A program made the position numbers and the translations under genes. Below, piece by piece: positions 9,829 through 18,718 of a stretch of 64,000 nucleotides of DNA. Source of the DNA: Candidatus Kirkpatrickella diaphorinae (GTDB lineage: Bacteria; Pseudomonadota; Alphaproteobacteria; Acetobacterales; Acetobacteraceae); assembly GCF_025736875.1 (NCBI RefSeq), contig NZ_CP107052.1, positions 1,538,001 to 1,602,000 on the forward strand, written 5' to 3'. Each line of letters starts with the position of its first letter. The first letter of the stretch is position 1. Under the pieces are notes generated by a model. It saw nothing but the letters and a program-made list of their open reading frames with translations. It was not told the DNA's origin and searched no databases.

Positions 9829-10272
9829 TTACATATTGGGCAGGACGGGCATGTAATTGAAAAGCTGCATCCCGAGGCGGATCGTCATGATCACGAGCAC
9901 CAATGTGGAGAGGAAAAATATGACCGACCGAACGGGAATGATATTGACAAGGCAATGCCAGAGGCTGTGCAGAACGCGCAGAATGACATAAGCCCACGCC
10001 ATCCAGACGGCGGTGAAATCAGCATGACCCGACAGCATGGTGATCAGGGCGAGCGCATAAAAAATCGTCGGCTGCTCAAACAGGTTATTGGCGTTGTCCC
10101 CTTTCCAACGTGTCCGGGGGGAAAAATGTTGTTCCGCCTCGATTTTAGTGGCGTAATTACCGGGGGCGTTGCCCGCGCGCGAGGCACGCATCATTTCGGG
10201 CATACGCACGACGGCCATCCAGATGACAATCAATAACGTCCAGGCAATTAACGCCAGAATAGGCAAAAACAT
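9829..10272 (-). CDS. MAPEG family membrane protein, copy 1 (147 aa)
   Basis: Four-helix integral membrane protein of the MAPEG family (eicosanoid/glutathione metabolism superfamily). Helices lie at about 3-22, 65-85, 88-107 and 115-140. Family signatures are GDNANNLFEQPTIFYALAL and ILRVLHSLWHCLV. AAGGAG stands six bases before the ATG. Bacterial MAPEGs are mostly of unknown substrate; some use glutathione. With its neighbour it forms a tandem paralogous pair placed between phage portal and protease genes, a location with no structural reason. That marks it as accessory cargo. Confidence 0.88.
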   Translation of the reverse strand: MFLPILALIAWTLLIVIWMAVVRMPEMMRASRAGNAPGNYATKIEAEQHFSPRTRWKGDNANNLFEQPTIFYALALITMLSGHADFTAVWMAWAYVILRVLHSLWHCLVNIIPVRSVIFFLSTLVLVIMTIRLGMQLFNYMPVLPNM

Positions 10273-10533
10273 GGTTCACTCCTTAGCTAGCTGATTTGAC
10301 ACTAAACTTCGGTTGCGCGAGCCAGTTTCTTTAATGAGACTTTAAAAGATTGGTTTAGAGCGTGGTTTGTGACTTTTGTACCATTCACGCGACATTGTCG
10401 AATCGTTGCCGCCCTGCCCCCGACATGTGTGACAGGCCGTTAACAACATGTATATTTACAGACCCTATACCGTTGAAAAATTTCAAAAACCCGTCTCGGG
10501 GACGTAATGAAAGCCGCTCTCACCCGGGGCGCT

Positions 10534-11010
10534 TCAGACCGTATCAACACCCGGAACGCATAGATAAAAGCAGAAACGTGCCGCCATATAAGTGAGGTCA
10601 AGCGTGAAAAAAATATAGAGTATAAAGCGCACGGCAATGGCATTGACCAGGCTTTGCCACATACTATGCACGATCCTGAGCACGACATAGATCCACGAGG
10701 CGATGAGAAAAATGCCGTCATCGACACCGCTCAGCGTCGCAGCGAAACACAGGGCGTAAAAGAGGATGGGTTGCTCAAGCAGGTGATTGGCATTGTCACC
10801 GATCCACTTCACTGTATCGGGGAGGGCCGGCTTGTCTGTTGCCGACGGCGAAGCCGCATCCGTTTCCACACCGCGCTGCGCGTAGCGCACCGCCAGCATG
10901 ACGCGGGCGACGACCATCCAGAGAGTCATGAAGAGCGACCACACGATCAGTGCGATCATGGGCAGGATCAGGGGCGGGAAATCCGCATTTTCCCCGATAT
11001 ACTGAAACAT
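10534..11010 (-). CDS. MAPEG family membrane protein, copy 2 (158 aa)
   Basis: Paralogue of the gene at 9829: GDNANHLLEQPILFYALCF and VLRIVHSMWQSLVNAIAVRF correspond position by position with copy 1. It also has four predicted helices. The N-terminus is ten residues longer, and the loop between helices 1 and 2 differs (GVETDAASPSATDKPA). The second His of the HSxxH motif is Gln here. The two genes are about 260 bases apart, on the strand of the phage genes, so they arose by an old duplication or were acquired together. Function unknown. Confidence 0.87.
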   Translation of the reverse strand: MFQYIGENADFPPLILPMIALIVWSLFMTLWMVVARVMLAVRYAQRGVETDAASPSATDKPALPDTVKWIGDNANHLLEQPILFYALCFAATLSGVDDGIFLIASWIYVVLRIVHSMWQSLVNAIAVRFILYIFFTLDLTYMAARFCFYLCVPGVDTV

Positions 11011-11074
11011 TTTTAGCGCGATCTTCCCGTCGAGGTTACAGCGATGCCTGGGGCGAAACTTTCATAACGAAGCA

Positions 11075-12664
11075 TTAAGCATAAGGTGCAACCGGCCCAG
11101 CGGCAAGGCGTCTGCGCGCCTCGTCGCCGGAGACGATCCCGCCTTTCACCAAAGCGGAGACGGTTTCCGCCCTTGACCGTTCGGTTTCAGCGCGGGTTTT
11201 TTCATCCATCTGCCATAAGGGGTTGAAGATGAAATCTATTTTCGGATCGATTTCGCCCCACAAATCAAGCTGGACGAGATCAAGCACACGCTGCACGATC
11301 GGGCGGATCAACGCCTCCTGGAAAGCTGAGATTTCATCGTAAAAGACACGGATCTCCCCATCGGATGAGGCATTCAGCCCGGAAGGCTGCAACCCGAAAA
11401 GCTTGACGAGCGGAATACCCGGGATTGACGCCATGGCTTCCATCGATTGTGCGAGGAGCTTATCTAACCCATTGAGGGGCGTTGAAAGAATTTTGGCATC
11501 CTCGGCATTTTTATCCGCGATAATGGTGGATTGTCCCTCCGCAACATCCTGCATCAGCGCCGCGCGCCCATGGATCGAGCTGGCGTCAATATCCGCGAAA
11601 GACATGCCGGGATAGGGGTCAGGGCCGGTCATCGGGGCCTGCATATTACCGGCCATATCGGTCAGCAACACAAGCCGTGAAAAGTTTGCCGTAATCCCGG
11701 CCACGGCATTTCGCGTGCGGAGGAAATTATGCACATAGCTTTTTAATTGCTGCGTCAGTGACAGCCCGCCAAAATTGAAGGCCGGTTTAAGAATATCCGA
11801 CACTTCGTAAGGCACCATCGTCAACAGGCGACTACGGTCGACAAGCCGCCCCTGCACCCACCAGTTGCGGGGCCGGTAATGGTCGGGGGAAAGCGGGTTA
11901 TCCACGTCATAACTGTTCGGGGTTGTCCAGACAGGCTCAATGGCGACAAGGCGCTCAAGCGTTGCACGCCCCATCCCTTGAGGCGTGGCGCGCAATGGCG
12001 CGGATTGCGCCGCCGTATCCAAAGACTGGTTTTTGAGGCCGACCCAGATATGGCCAATTCCGTATGTCAGGGCTTGCAGAACCTGGCGCTTGACGACATC
12101 ACGCAGCGCCAGTTTGCGGCATGATTGCTCAATCTGGTCGAGACGCTCACGCGTTGCGGCATCATCATGCCCGTGACCGCGATAAACAAAACGCAACCAG
12201 GCGCGCGTGCATTCCCGCGCGATGACTTCACATGGCTTCCGAAATTCAGCGCGCTGCGCCATTTCGGCGAGATGCGCGTAACCCGGAAAGCCCAGCCCAT
12301 CCGCAATGTAATTTTCGACGAGAGACGGGTTCGTGTCCACCCAATGGCGCAAAGCCGTCAGACTGGCATCCATGGCCACACGGTCAAAGCCGGGGCCACG
12401 CACGCCCTGAGGGGGTTCATAGGGCGCGAGACGGCCCTCCAGCGCCTGTTGCGCAAGGGCTGGATGGCGTGCGGGACGGTCATAACGGAAGCGACGCCGG
12501 GAGGGGTTTTCACCCGCGGAAGGACGCGTCAAAGATGCCGACATCGTGGCGCCGGCCCCGATCGAAGAACGAAGGATTGGCTCCGCCCTTTCCACCATAG
12601 CGCGTGACCGCCGCGTAAAAAAACGCGCCTTTCTGCGACGGGTCAGGTCCGACATGCGCTTCAT
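11075..12664 (-). CDS. Phage portal protein, DUF1073/PF06381 type (529 aa)
   Basis: Position between terminase and protease and length indicate the portal. Family features: LVENYIADGLGFPGYAHLAEM near residue 105 (in part), VVKRQVLQALTYGIGHIWVG, VPYEVSDILKPAFNFGGLSL and GLDKLLAQSMEAMASIPGIP, followed by LFGLQPSGLNASSDGE. PF06381 now carries a name derived from anti-CBASS Acb1, because some members have such a domain fused. I see no paired HxT/HxS motifs here, so plain portal function is more likely. ATG at 12664 has AAAGGA at nine bases; an earlier ATG (12670) is possible. Confidence 0.85.
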   Translation of the reverse strand: MKRMSDLTRRRKARFFTRRSRAMVERAEPILRSSIGAGATMSASLTRPSAGENPSRRRFRYDRPARHPALAQQALEGRLAPYEPPQGVRGPGFDRVAMDASLTALRHWVDTNPSLVENYIADGLGFPGYAHLAEMAQRAEFRKPCEVIARECTRAWLRFVYRGHGHDDAATRERLDQIEQSCRKLALRDVVKRQVLQALTYGIGHIWVGLKNQSLDTAAQSAPLRATPQGMGRATLERLVAIEPVWTTPNSYDVDNPLSPDHYRPRNWWVQGRLVDRSRLLTMVPYEVSDILKPAFNFGGLSLTQQLKSYVHNFLRTRNAVAGITANFSRLVLLTDMAGNMQAPMTGPDPYPGMSFADIDASSIHGRAALMQDVAEGQSTIIADKNAEDAKILSTPLNGLDKLLAQSMEAMASIPGIPLVKLFGLQPSGLNASSDGEIRVFYDEISAFQEALIRPIVQRVLDLVQLDLWGEIDPKIDFIFNPLWQMDEKTRAETERSRAETVSALVKGGIVSGDEARRRLAAGPVAPYA

Positions 12665-12775
12665 TCTCATGCTTCCTTTCGCGCCTGCCACAGCGTGGTT
12701 TCGGGTTTATCGTTCGTTCGGACACAGCCCGGCCCGCGCTGTGCTTTGTGTGACCCTTTATGATGGCCGGTCATT

Positions 12776-13996
12776 TTATTCCGAGGGACGCGGCGTTTTC
12801 AGATATGCCCCGAAATGCGGCATCTGACGGCGATGGCGGATAAGAGGTGACAAAGCGTAACGCAACGCGTCAATTCCGTGATTCCAGCGATCCTCGATTT
12901 TGGGCAGGACGTCGCCTGTATGCGGGTCCGTCAGATAACTATATCGCCGGAATTCCTGTCCAATCTGCGGACAACGTGGATGGACGATGATCTGCCGAAA
13001 CGCTTTGAGGCGGGCAATCCCGTCTTCGAGGCTGCCGGGCCATTTCTCGACACCGCGAATGCGGAAGCCACCCGCCCGCGCCATGTAGCTGATGGTTTCA
13101 GGCCGGGCGGAATCCGCTAAAATAGGCCATGTCCCCGCACCCGGGATGCGCAGAAACAATGCGGGAAGCGCATCAATTTCCGTTTTGACGCCATAAGCTT
13201 CGTGATCAACGTAAACGCAGTCATCCTGCACGAAACATCGAATCAGGACCGTTGGGTCCTGCGCGAAACCCCAGTCAGCGCCGAAATAAAATCGCGCATC
13301 GGGCGGCGTTTCGAACGCCTCGAAAATCATGCGATCATGGAAGATAACCGCCGCAGATTGCTGTCGGCATGCCCCTTCCCAGACATGCTCATAAAGTTGC
13401 GGATCATGCTTTAAAAGCCGCTGCCTCTCCCCCTCCAATGTCAGCGGAAACCAGGGATTATCACGCCAGTTCACCTGACAGATCAGCGCGTCATCATCAT
13501 TTTTGAGACGTTGCGCGAGAAGATGGATCGGGTCTTCCGGGCGGTTGGGATTGTAAGTAACCCAGATTTCGGAGCCCGTCTTGCGGATGGTCGGGATCAA
13601 TATGTCGAGCGAATTCTGGCTGATCGATTGACCTTCCTCCACCCAGCAAATATCGATCCCTTCCGTTGATTTGATGCCCTGAATGTTGCGCGCCAGGCCC
13701 TTGAATAAAAACTCCGCGCCGCTACGCGAGGTGATCCTGTCGCGTCGCACCGTAAACCACGCTGTCAAACCCAGGGCGGCAATCTGGTCTTCCAGCAGGC
13801 GCTGCACCGAATCATGCGTGGCGTTCTGATATTCACGCACGCACAGAATGCGCAGATTTCGTGACGCGGCCATGGCCACAAGGACGCGCGCGACCGTCCA
13901 TGATTTGGAAGAACCACGTCCACCATACCAGATACGATAACGATAAGGGCGGGAGAAATCACCGAAGGCTGGCGGTATCTCAATCGCGCGTTCCAT
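12776..13996 (-). CDS. Phage terminase large subunit, PBSX type (406 aa)
   Basis: ATPase-nuclease that packages DNA. Walker A GGRGSSKSW lies near residue 26, and Walker B with catalytic Glu, IDICWVEEGQ, near 115. ITYNP-like coupling motif VTYNPNRPEDP follows, and the nuclease part contains FGADWGFAQDPT and DRWNHGIDALRYAL with metal-binding Asp residues. The length is normal for PBSX-type enzymes. It overlaps the preceding small-terminase-like gene by 17 bases. Confidence 0.93.
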   Translation of the reverse strand: MERAIEIPPAFGDFSRPYRYRIWYGGRGSSKSWTVARVLVAMAASRNLRILCVREYQNATHDSVQRLLEDQIAALGLTAWFTVRRDRITSRSGAEFLFKGLARNIQGIKSTEGIDICWVEEGQSISQNSLDILIPTIRKTGSEIWVTYNPNRPEDPIHLLAQRLKNDDDALICQVNWRDNPWFPLTLEGERQRLLKHDPQLYEHVWEGACRQQSAAVIFHDRMIFEAFETPPDARFYFGADWGFAQDPTVLIRCFVQDDCVYVDHEAYGVKTEIDALPALFLRIPGAGTWPILADSARPETISYMARAGGFRIRGVEKWPGSLEDGIARLKAFRQIIVHPRCPQIGQEFRRYSYLTDPHTGDVLPKIEDRWNHGIDALRYALSPLIRHRRQMPHFGAYLKTPRPSE

Positions 13997-14498
13997 TGAT
14001 GTAAGGCACGATTTTCAGAATAGGCACAGCCTCCGGCGCATCTTTTTCAATCGGTCGACGCGGCGCTGACCGGCCCAGGGCCCGGTTCAGAATTTCCCGG
14101 ATGGCCGAAACTCGGGTCGCATCACTGTCACAGGCGCGCGCGATCTCAGCCAGTTGACACAAGGCTTCAGACGCGTAACGCCGCGCGAGCGCCTCGAAGG
14201 CGACAGGATCATCATCCGCCTTGAGCGTTTCAACGCGGTTTTTCATCCGGCCCGATCGACGCTGGGGGGAAGCGGCTTTGAGCGCAGTGCGGTCAGTCCT
14301 CTGAGGCGTCGCCGCGGCCTGCGCGCAGGATTTGACACTTATTTTGCGGGGGGTCGGTTTTTTGAGGGGCTTGTTTGTGACCCGTCCCGATGTTGGGCTG
14401 GCATTTTCGTCTAGAATTTTCGGCGTCGCGGATGACGGTTTTTTCTCCGTAACTCCCGGTCGTTTACGCTTTTTCGGCGCGGAAATATGTTGCTTCAT
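13980..14498 (-). CDS. Putative small terminase-like protein (172 aa)
   Basis: It is placed directly before and overlaps the large terminase. The first 95 residues are Lys/Arg/Pro-rich and likely disordered. The last 75 form a helical domain, FEALARRYASEALCQLAEIA then ATRVSAIREILNRALGR, of the sort seen in small DNA-binding proteins ahead of terminase genes. I choose ATG at 14498 because GAGGGG precedes it. The upstream frame to 14609 reads Cys/Arg-rich nonsense. DNA recognition for packaging is an inference from position. Confidence 0.6.
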   Translation of the reverse strand: MKQHISAPKKRKRPGVTEKKPSSATPKILDENASPTSGRVTNKPLKKPTPRKISVKSCAQAAATPQRTDRTALKAASPQRRSGRMKNRVETLKADDDPVAFEALARRYASEALCQLAEIARACDSDATRVSAIREILNRALGRSAPRRPIEKDAPEAVPILKIVPYINGTRD

Positions 14499-15296
14499 CA
14501 TCCCCTCTTCCGCGCTGAAAACGATGCTGTGCCCGTTTTTTCTGCCAGAGGCGCACAGGATGCGCCGACAGGGCGGCGCAATCGGGCGGCACCGGGAGTC
14601 TGAGGTCACCTCTCCTCAAGCAGAACGCTGATGATCATGATGGGCGGGGATGGCGTCAGCACATCCATGTGAACACGACGTGAGATTGATCAGCGTCGTG
14701 ATGCATGGATGGAGAGACCCCGTTTACGCAGCTTTCATAGCTTGGCTGCATCCCCGCCCCCCCCTACACGCCCCATCACATTGAGCCCACATGTGACGTC
14801 CATGCTTCTGAGGACAATCACCGCGCTGGTAACTCTTTTTTCCCACCCTCAGCCCCCTGATGCATCGCGCCGCAGGGAAATCTGAAAGGAGCGTGCGCGT
14901 GACGCACGCAGCGCCCTCCTGTGTGCATGACGACACAGGCAGCAACCGGACAGTTACTCAACGTGACTGACTTGATCCTCGAGAAGCGTGACGCCACCCG
15001 TGAACGTGATGCGACACCCCCGGATGAGGGCGCGCAGCGCCATCGACCTTATTATTATTATTTGCCAATGACGGGCATGTCTCAAAAACTTTTGTAACGA
15101 ATAAATGATGGCGTGCGCGGCATCAGTTGACCGCGCCCATGATAAAGAATCGGGATACGGACTGAATTACACGTCAAAAGAAACGTGCTGCACGCCAAAC
15201 ATTGGACTCGGCACAAAAGGTGATTCATTTGTCGACTGAATATTTCGCATTTCGCGATGATCTACTGGACACATAACGTCCATTGTTGTCGTAATC
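14499..15296. other. Long non-coding leader of the late phage operon
   Basis: No credible gene. An imperfect hairpin is formed by CATCCATG (14662-14669) with CATGGATG (14704-14711), and inside it ACGACG (14675-14680) with CGTCGT (14694-14699). It lies 165 bases before the terminase-like gene, where a promoter or control site for the late operon would be expected. The part from about 15,040 on is AT-rich (a TTATTATTATTA run near 15,050). No att-like repeat is evident. Confidence 0.5.
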
Positions 15297-15851
15297 CTAG
15301 CATAGCTGCATGCGGCCTTCAATCTCCTTCTTTTTATTTTTGTGCTCCTCGTTATAAAAATCTCTTAATTGTTCAAGCACCAGCGCGATCTGCGCCGATG
15401 TCTTGCCCCGCGCCACGGTTGCGGAAAGATGGGGAAACAGGATTTTACCCATTTTCACGAAACTTAACTCTTCCACATAAACAAGCCGAAGGCGCAATTC
15501 AGCCGCCGCGCCCAAAGCGCGCCGCACATTGGCCACGCGCGCACAGGTCATGGCACGAAGGACATGCCACGAGACCGCGTCATGACGCGTCGCATTATTG
15601 ACCGGCCATGGCTCCCGATATTCCACGTAGTCGAAGAAGGCGAATGTGTAGTCGCGAAACCAGCGCTCCCCCGCATCGGCGCAATCCTGATCAACATCGC
15701 CCGAATTGATGAGCGCCTGCACGGTCGTCAGGACACGTCGCGGCGCCCCGTGCGTGAACATTGTTTTTGTCAGGCGTTCCGGCGTTGGACCATTGCACGC
15801 AAACTCGTCAGTCGGGGCGGTGGGTTCGGGGCGGGTCATTTTTCTTGGCAT
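15297..15851 (-). CDS. DUF6456-like putative regulator, prophage copy (184 aa)
   Basis: Paralogue of the gene at 60257-60859. Shared positions run through the whole core: TPERLTKTMFT / TAERLSKSVFT, then TVQALINSG / TVEALFNAG, SWHVLRA / SWRMTRA and a final ELSFVKMGKIL / ELSFSGMARVL followed by KTSAQIALVL / KVSAQCALAL. The C-terminal half resembles the helical region of alphaproteobacterial DUF6456 proteins, which are thought to bind DNA. I start at the ATG at 15851, which has GAGG six bases upstream; a longer frame to 16010 overlaps non-conserved sequence. A divergent HTH gene lies 540 bases away. Role unknown; a phage late regulator is one possibility. Confidence 0.65.
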   Translation of the reverse strand: MPRKMTRPEPTAPTDEFACNGPTPERLTKTMFTHGAPRRVLTTVQALINSGDVDQDCADAGERWFRDYTFAFFDYVEYREPWPVNNATRHDAVSWHVLRAMTCARVANVRRALGAAAELRLRLVYVEELSFVKMGKILFPHLSATVARGKTSAQIALVLEQLRDFYNEEHKNKKKEIEGRMQLC

Positions 15852-16391
15852 TATATCCCTCATTATTGTTGTGGGTTTGTTGGTGAGTAGCCCGGGAACC
15901 TCTCGCCGCGGCGCCGATGATCCCGCCTGTTTCAGGCCGGACACGTCAAAAACGTCGCAACCGCCATCAGGAAAGAACCGGCAGGATCCCGCCAACGCGG
16001 CAGGATTCATCTGCGGACCGGAAAAAGCGCGTTTTGTGGCTCGAAAAGCGGGAGTGGAATGAGGAATTGCCCCCTGCCCGCCAACGTGTCATGAGGTGGG
16101 AAGCTGAAACATAACTTCGCATGTCTATGATCTGCTGCCCATGATGTCGCGACGGCCTGCCATAAAGCGACGCAACGGCATCTCATATAAGTGAGCTCCG
16201 CAGAGCGCCCCGACAATGATGATTAGCTCGAGTGATGTGACAAACATGAATGAACCCCATTGCCTGACCTGGCGCCACGGCAGCGACCCTCTGGACACCA
16301 CGCAGCATGACGCGTGTAACATTAGCACCGCTAATATCCTGTGACAATCCTGACGACACATCCGTTGCGATGTTGAGGTGTTCCCCGAGCC
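15852..16391. other. Divergent intergenic region between DUF6456-like gene and HTH gene
   Basis: No supported gene. It holds the upstream regions of both divergent genes and one palindrome (16321-16335, listed separately). The sequence around 15,900-16,100 is GC-rich and has short frames on both strands without consistent ribosome binding sites. Confidence 0.5.
16321..16335. promoter_or_regulatory. Palindromic operator candidate ATTAG-N5-CTAAT, upstream copy
   Basis: ATTAGCACCGCTAAT is a perfect inverted repeat (ATTAGC/GCTAAT around ACC), 56 bases before the HTH gene at 16392. The same half-sites with the same 5-base spacing recur at 16823-16837. Paired sites around a small HTH gene fit autoregulation by a phage-type repressor. 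Binding is inferred. Confidence 0.6.
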
Positions 16392-16775
16392 ATGCCGCCA
16401 TCCTTGACTGACCTTAAACGCCCGCGCTCCGCGGATATGATCGCTTTCGGCAGAAGGCTGAAAAAACTGCGCATCAAACTTGGCATGACGCAATCACAGC
16501 TTGCCCTTCATCTTGGCGTCAGTGAAAACGCCATTGTGCAATATGAGACGGGGCGCTCCTTTCCCCGTCGGCCGCGCCTGCTGATTCTGGCCAAGGTTCT
16601 GGAAGTTGATCTGACATTTCTGCTTTCAGGCGCCACAACGGGTGAGGGGCAGGCCCGCAGCGATTTTGAGCTCGCGGCTTTGCGCCTTTTCAGGCTTATT
16701 CCCCATGCAGCGCAGCCGGATATGCTTGAAGCTATGCGACTTTACGCCCGCGCTTTTAAGTCGGAAACGAAATAA
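16392..16775 (+). CDS. HTH XRE-family transcriptional regulator, phage repressor type (127 aa)
   Basis: An HTH_3 domain occupies residues 16-70: FGRRLKKLRIKLGMTQSQLA, then SENAIVQYETGRSFPRRPRL. The recognition helix is 'SENAIVQYE'. The short C-terminal helical segment (DFELAALRLFRLIP) has no protease-like LexA/CI fold, so control by RecA cleavage is not expected. An alternative start at MIAFG (16437) would remove 15 residues. Palindromes on both sides suggest autoregulation and control of the gene at 16879. It lies divergent from the DUF6456-like gene, an arrangement repeated at 60257/61547. Confidence 0.85.
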   Translation: MPPSLTDLKRPRSADMIAFGRRLKKLRIKLGMTQSQLALHLGVSENAIVQYETGRSFPRRPRLLILAKVLEVDLTFLLSGATTGEGQARSDFELAALRLFRLIPHAAQPDMLEAMRLYARAFKSETK

Positions 16776-16822
16776 CATCCGAGTTTCCGGTAAGGACGCT
16801 TAGCAAGTGGTTGAAGTTTAAT

Positions 16823-16837
16823 ATTAGTTCTGCTAAT
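16823..16837. promoter_or_regulatory. Palindromic operator candidate ATTAG-N5-CTAAT, downstream copy
   Basis: ATTAGTTCTGCTAAT repeats the half-sites and spacing of the copy at 16321, with a different centre. It is 42 bases upstream of the small gene at 16879, where it could control that gene's promoter. Confidence 0.6.
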
Positions 16838-16878
16838 GTTTTTATGTCCTGAGAATAACAAAAAAGGCAGGTGACGGG

Positions 16879-17097
16879 ATGCCCAAATCATCCACACTTA
16901 TTAAGAGCCAGACGCGTCAGTCATTGCAGCGTCAAGTCTTTCATCGCGCATTTTCGGAGGTTGAACGTTGGGATACGGATTACACGGATCGGCCACGCGT
17001 GACGCTGGACTATCTTGAGTCCCTGGTTGACCAGGATGACGAGATGCGGGATTTCTCTGTCGCAGCGCTGATCCGCTGTCTGACACGCGCAGTCTGA
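16879..17097 (+). CDS. Small hypothetical protein (72 aa)
   Basis: ATG at 16879 is preceded by AGGTGACGGG. The protein has a basic N-terminus (PKSSTLIKSQTRQSLQRQ) and an acidic C-terminal part (LDYLESLVDQDDEMRDFS). It resembles no family I recognise. Adjacent to the HTH gene and behind a shared palindrome, it may be a phage-type regulatory or anti-repressor protein, but this is speculation. Codon use is ordinary. Confidence 0.55.
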   Translation: MPKSSTLIKSQTRQSLQRQVFHRAFSEVERWDTDYTDRPRVTLDYLESLVDQDDEMRDFSVAALIRCLTRAV

Positions 17098-17372
17098 AAA
17101 GGTCGGTCAACAACATCAGCTTGACGATGACTTCAGACTGAAGCAGCGCGTGGACGCCGTCCCGACGTCGCGCCCACGCCTTGCATCACTTCAAAACGCC
17201 CCAAAACCTGCCCGCCACCGCCTTGATCAGGATGCACCACCTGCTTTGGACATATGTGGCCTGATGGTAAAATAAAAGCGCGGCCGACGACTTGTCACGC
17301 CGGGACCCATCTAACGCGACCCGACTGACTGTCGCCCGGCGCGGCGACGCATCTCTGCGCCGCCTTTGTAAA

Positions 17373-18386
17373 TCAGCTATTGGCGATGACCGGCATATTG
17401 ACCAGTGCTTTGCCCGTAAATTGACGATGCTCAAGGTCATTCAAGAATGCCGGCAACGCGTCAAAACTACGCGTCACCATCTCTTCCGGATGGAGAGACT
17501 GCTCCGCCAGGCAAGCCAGCAGGCGCTCCCCTGCTTTGGTCAGATCATGCCAGTCCGCATCATCACCATACATATGCAGGCCGTTGATCGTCACTTCATG
17601 CAGGGATGTCGCACGCGTGAAAATCGGGTCCGGCCAGGTGTCCAGGCGGCCGAGAATGCAGACAATATGCCCGTTCGCCTTCATGGCCGGGGCCAGATTG
17701 ACGGCGTAATCAGCACCGACTGTATCGATGACGGCGTAATATTGATTTCTCAGTTCCTCCGCGAAGTGATCATCCGACACGGCGGTACCGGGGAGGCAAT
17801 GCTGGGCGCCCAATGCGCGCAGACGCTCCCAATGACGCTCATGGCACATGACGGTCACGGCAAAACCGCGATCAGCAGCAAGTTGGACGAGATAATTCCC
17901 AACCGCACCCCCGGCGCCTGAAATCAGGAGCTTCGCGCCGACGCGGCTGGGCAGCTTGGAGAGGGCCTGCCACGCGGTAAGAGCGGGGCATGGCATACTG
18001 GCCGCCGTGCCGAAATCCAGCGCATCCGGCATCACCATCAATGCGCGGCCCTGAACGGGCGTATATTCGGCGAAGCTGCCGGGGCGGATAAGATTTTGAT
18101 GATAGGCAACGCGGCGTCCGACCCAGGCCGGATCAAGTTTCGCACCGACTTCCACGACGATTCCGGCGCCATCAACGCCTGGGATATGGCCGGGCTTCAT
18201 GGGCGCAATGCGCTCACCAAGGGCTTTCCAGTCAACCGGGTTCAGTCCGGCCACGTAATTGCGCACGAGGACTTCATCATCCGCAAGCTTGGGGCGGGAC
18301 ACATGCCGCATTTCCAGCGCGAGCGCCGATGTCCCGTCAACCCAGCACCAGGCGCGATATTCCGCCGGAACTTCATGTTCTGTCAT
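17373..18386 (-). CDS. MDR-family NAD(P)H-dependent oxidoreductase (337 aa)
   Basis: Medium-chain dehydrogenase/reductase of the quinone-oxidoreductase type. The GroES-like catalytic domain covers about residues 1-130 (NYVAGLNPVDWKALGER, PGVDGAGIVVEVG) and the Rossmann domain about 131-290, with the nucleotide motif SGAGGAVGNYLVQLA. The Cys/His zinc ligands of true alcohol dehydrogenases are absent, so it is likely zinc-independent. Substrate unknown. A 275-base gap separates it from the phage-side genes, so this is probably the first chromosomal gene after the prophage. Confidence 0.88.
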   Translation of the reverse strand: MTEHEVPAEYRAWCWVDGTSALALEMRHVSRPKLADDEVLVRNYVAGLNPVDWKALGERIAPMKPGHIPGVDGAGIVVEVGAKLDPAWVGRRVAYHQNLIRPGSFAEYTPVQGRALMVMPDALDFGTAASMPCPALTAWQALSKLPSRVGAKLLISGAGGAVGNYLVQLAADRGFAVTVMCHERHWERLRALGAQHCLPGTAVSDDHFAEELRNQYYAVIDTVGADYAVNLAPAMKANGHIVCILGRLDTWPDPIFTRATSLHEVTINGLHMYGDDADWHDLTKAGERLLACLAEQSLHPEEMVTRSFDALPAFLNDLEHRQFTGKALVNMPVIANS

Positions 18387-18718
18387 CTTACCTATCCTTT
18401 ATCCATGCAGATTGACGCCTTGACGGGGATGTTGGATCGGGTCGCCGTGCGGGGCATCCTGCCCCACCGATGCGCGGGGCAAGCGCCCGTCTCACGGTCC
18501 AAAAGGACCGCTGCGAAGCGCACCCGCGAAAACATCATGAGAGCTACGGGGCGCGATCTCCGCTCAGATTTGCACTTTGATCACGAAAGGTCGGGCGCCG
18601 ACCGCGTGTTTTTCCACCGTGACACATGACGCATTTCGACCCGCTTGTGAAGCTGAAAATAAAAATATGTTTATGGTTTGTTAAACTTCATCGCTTCGTC
18701 CGACGCCCTCTTCAGGCA
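18387..18718. other. Intergenic stretch
   Basis: No gene, repeat or terminator that I can support. It contains the start region of the oxidoreductase gene and the end region of the AlkD-like gene. Confidence 0.5.

Noticed and set aside
11075-12664. Portal gene as an anti-CBASS Acb1 protein
   Set aside because: The family name comes from fused members. Here position and length say portal, and no paired HxT/HxS catalytic motifs are seen.
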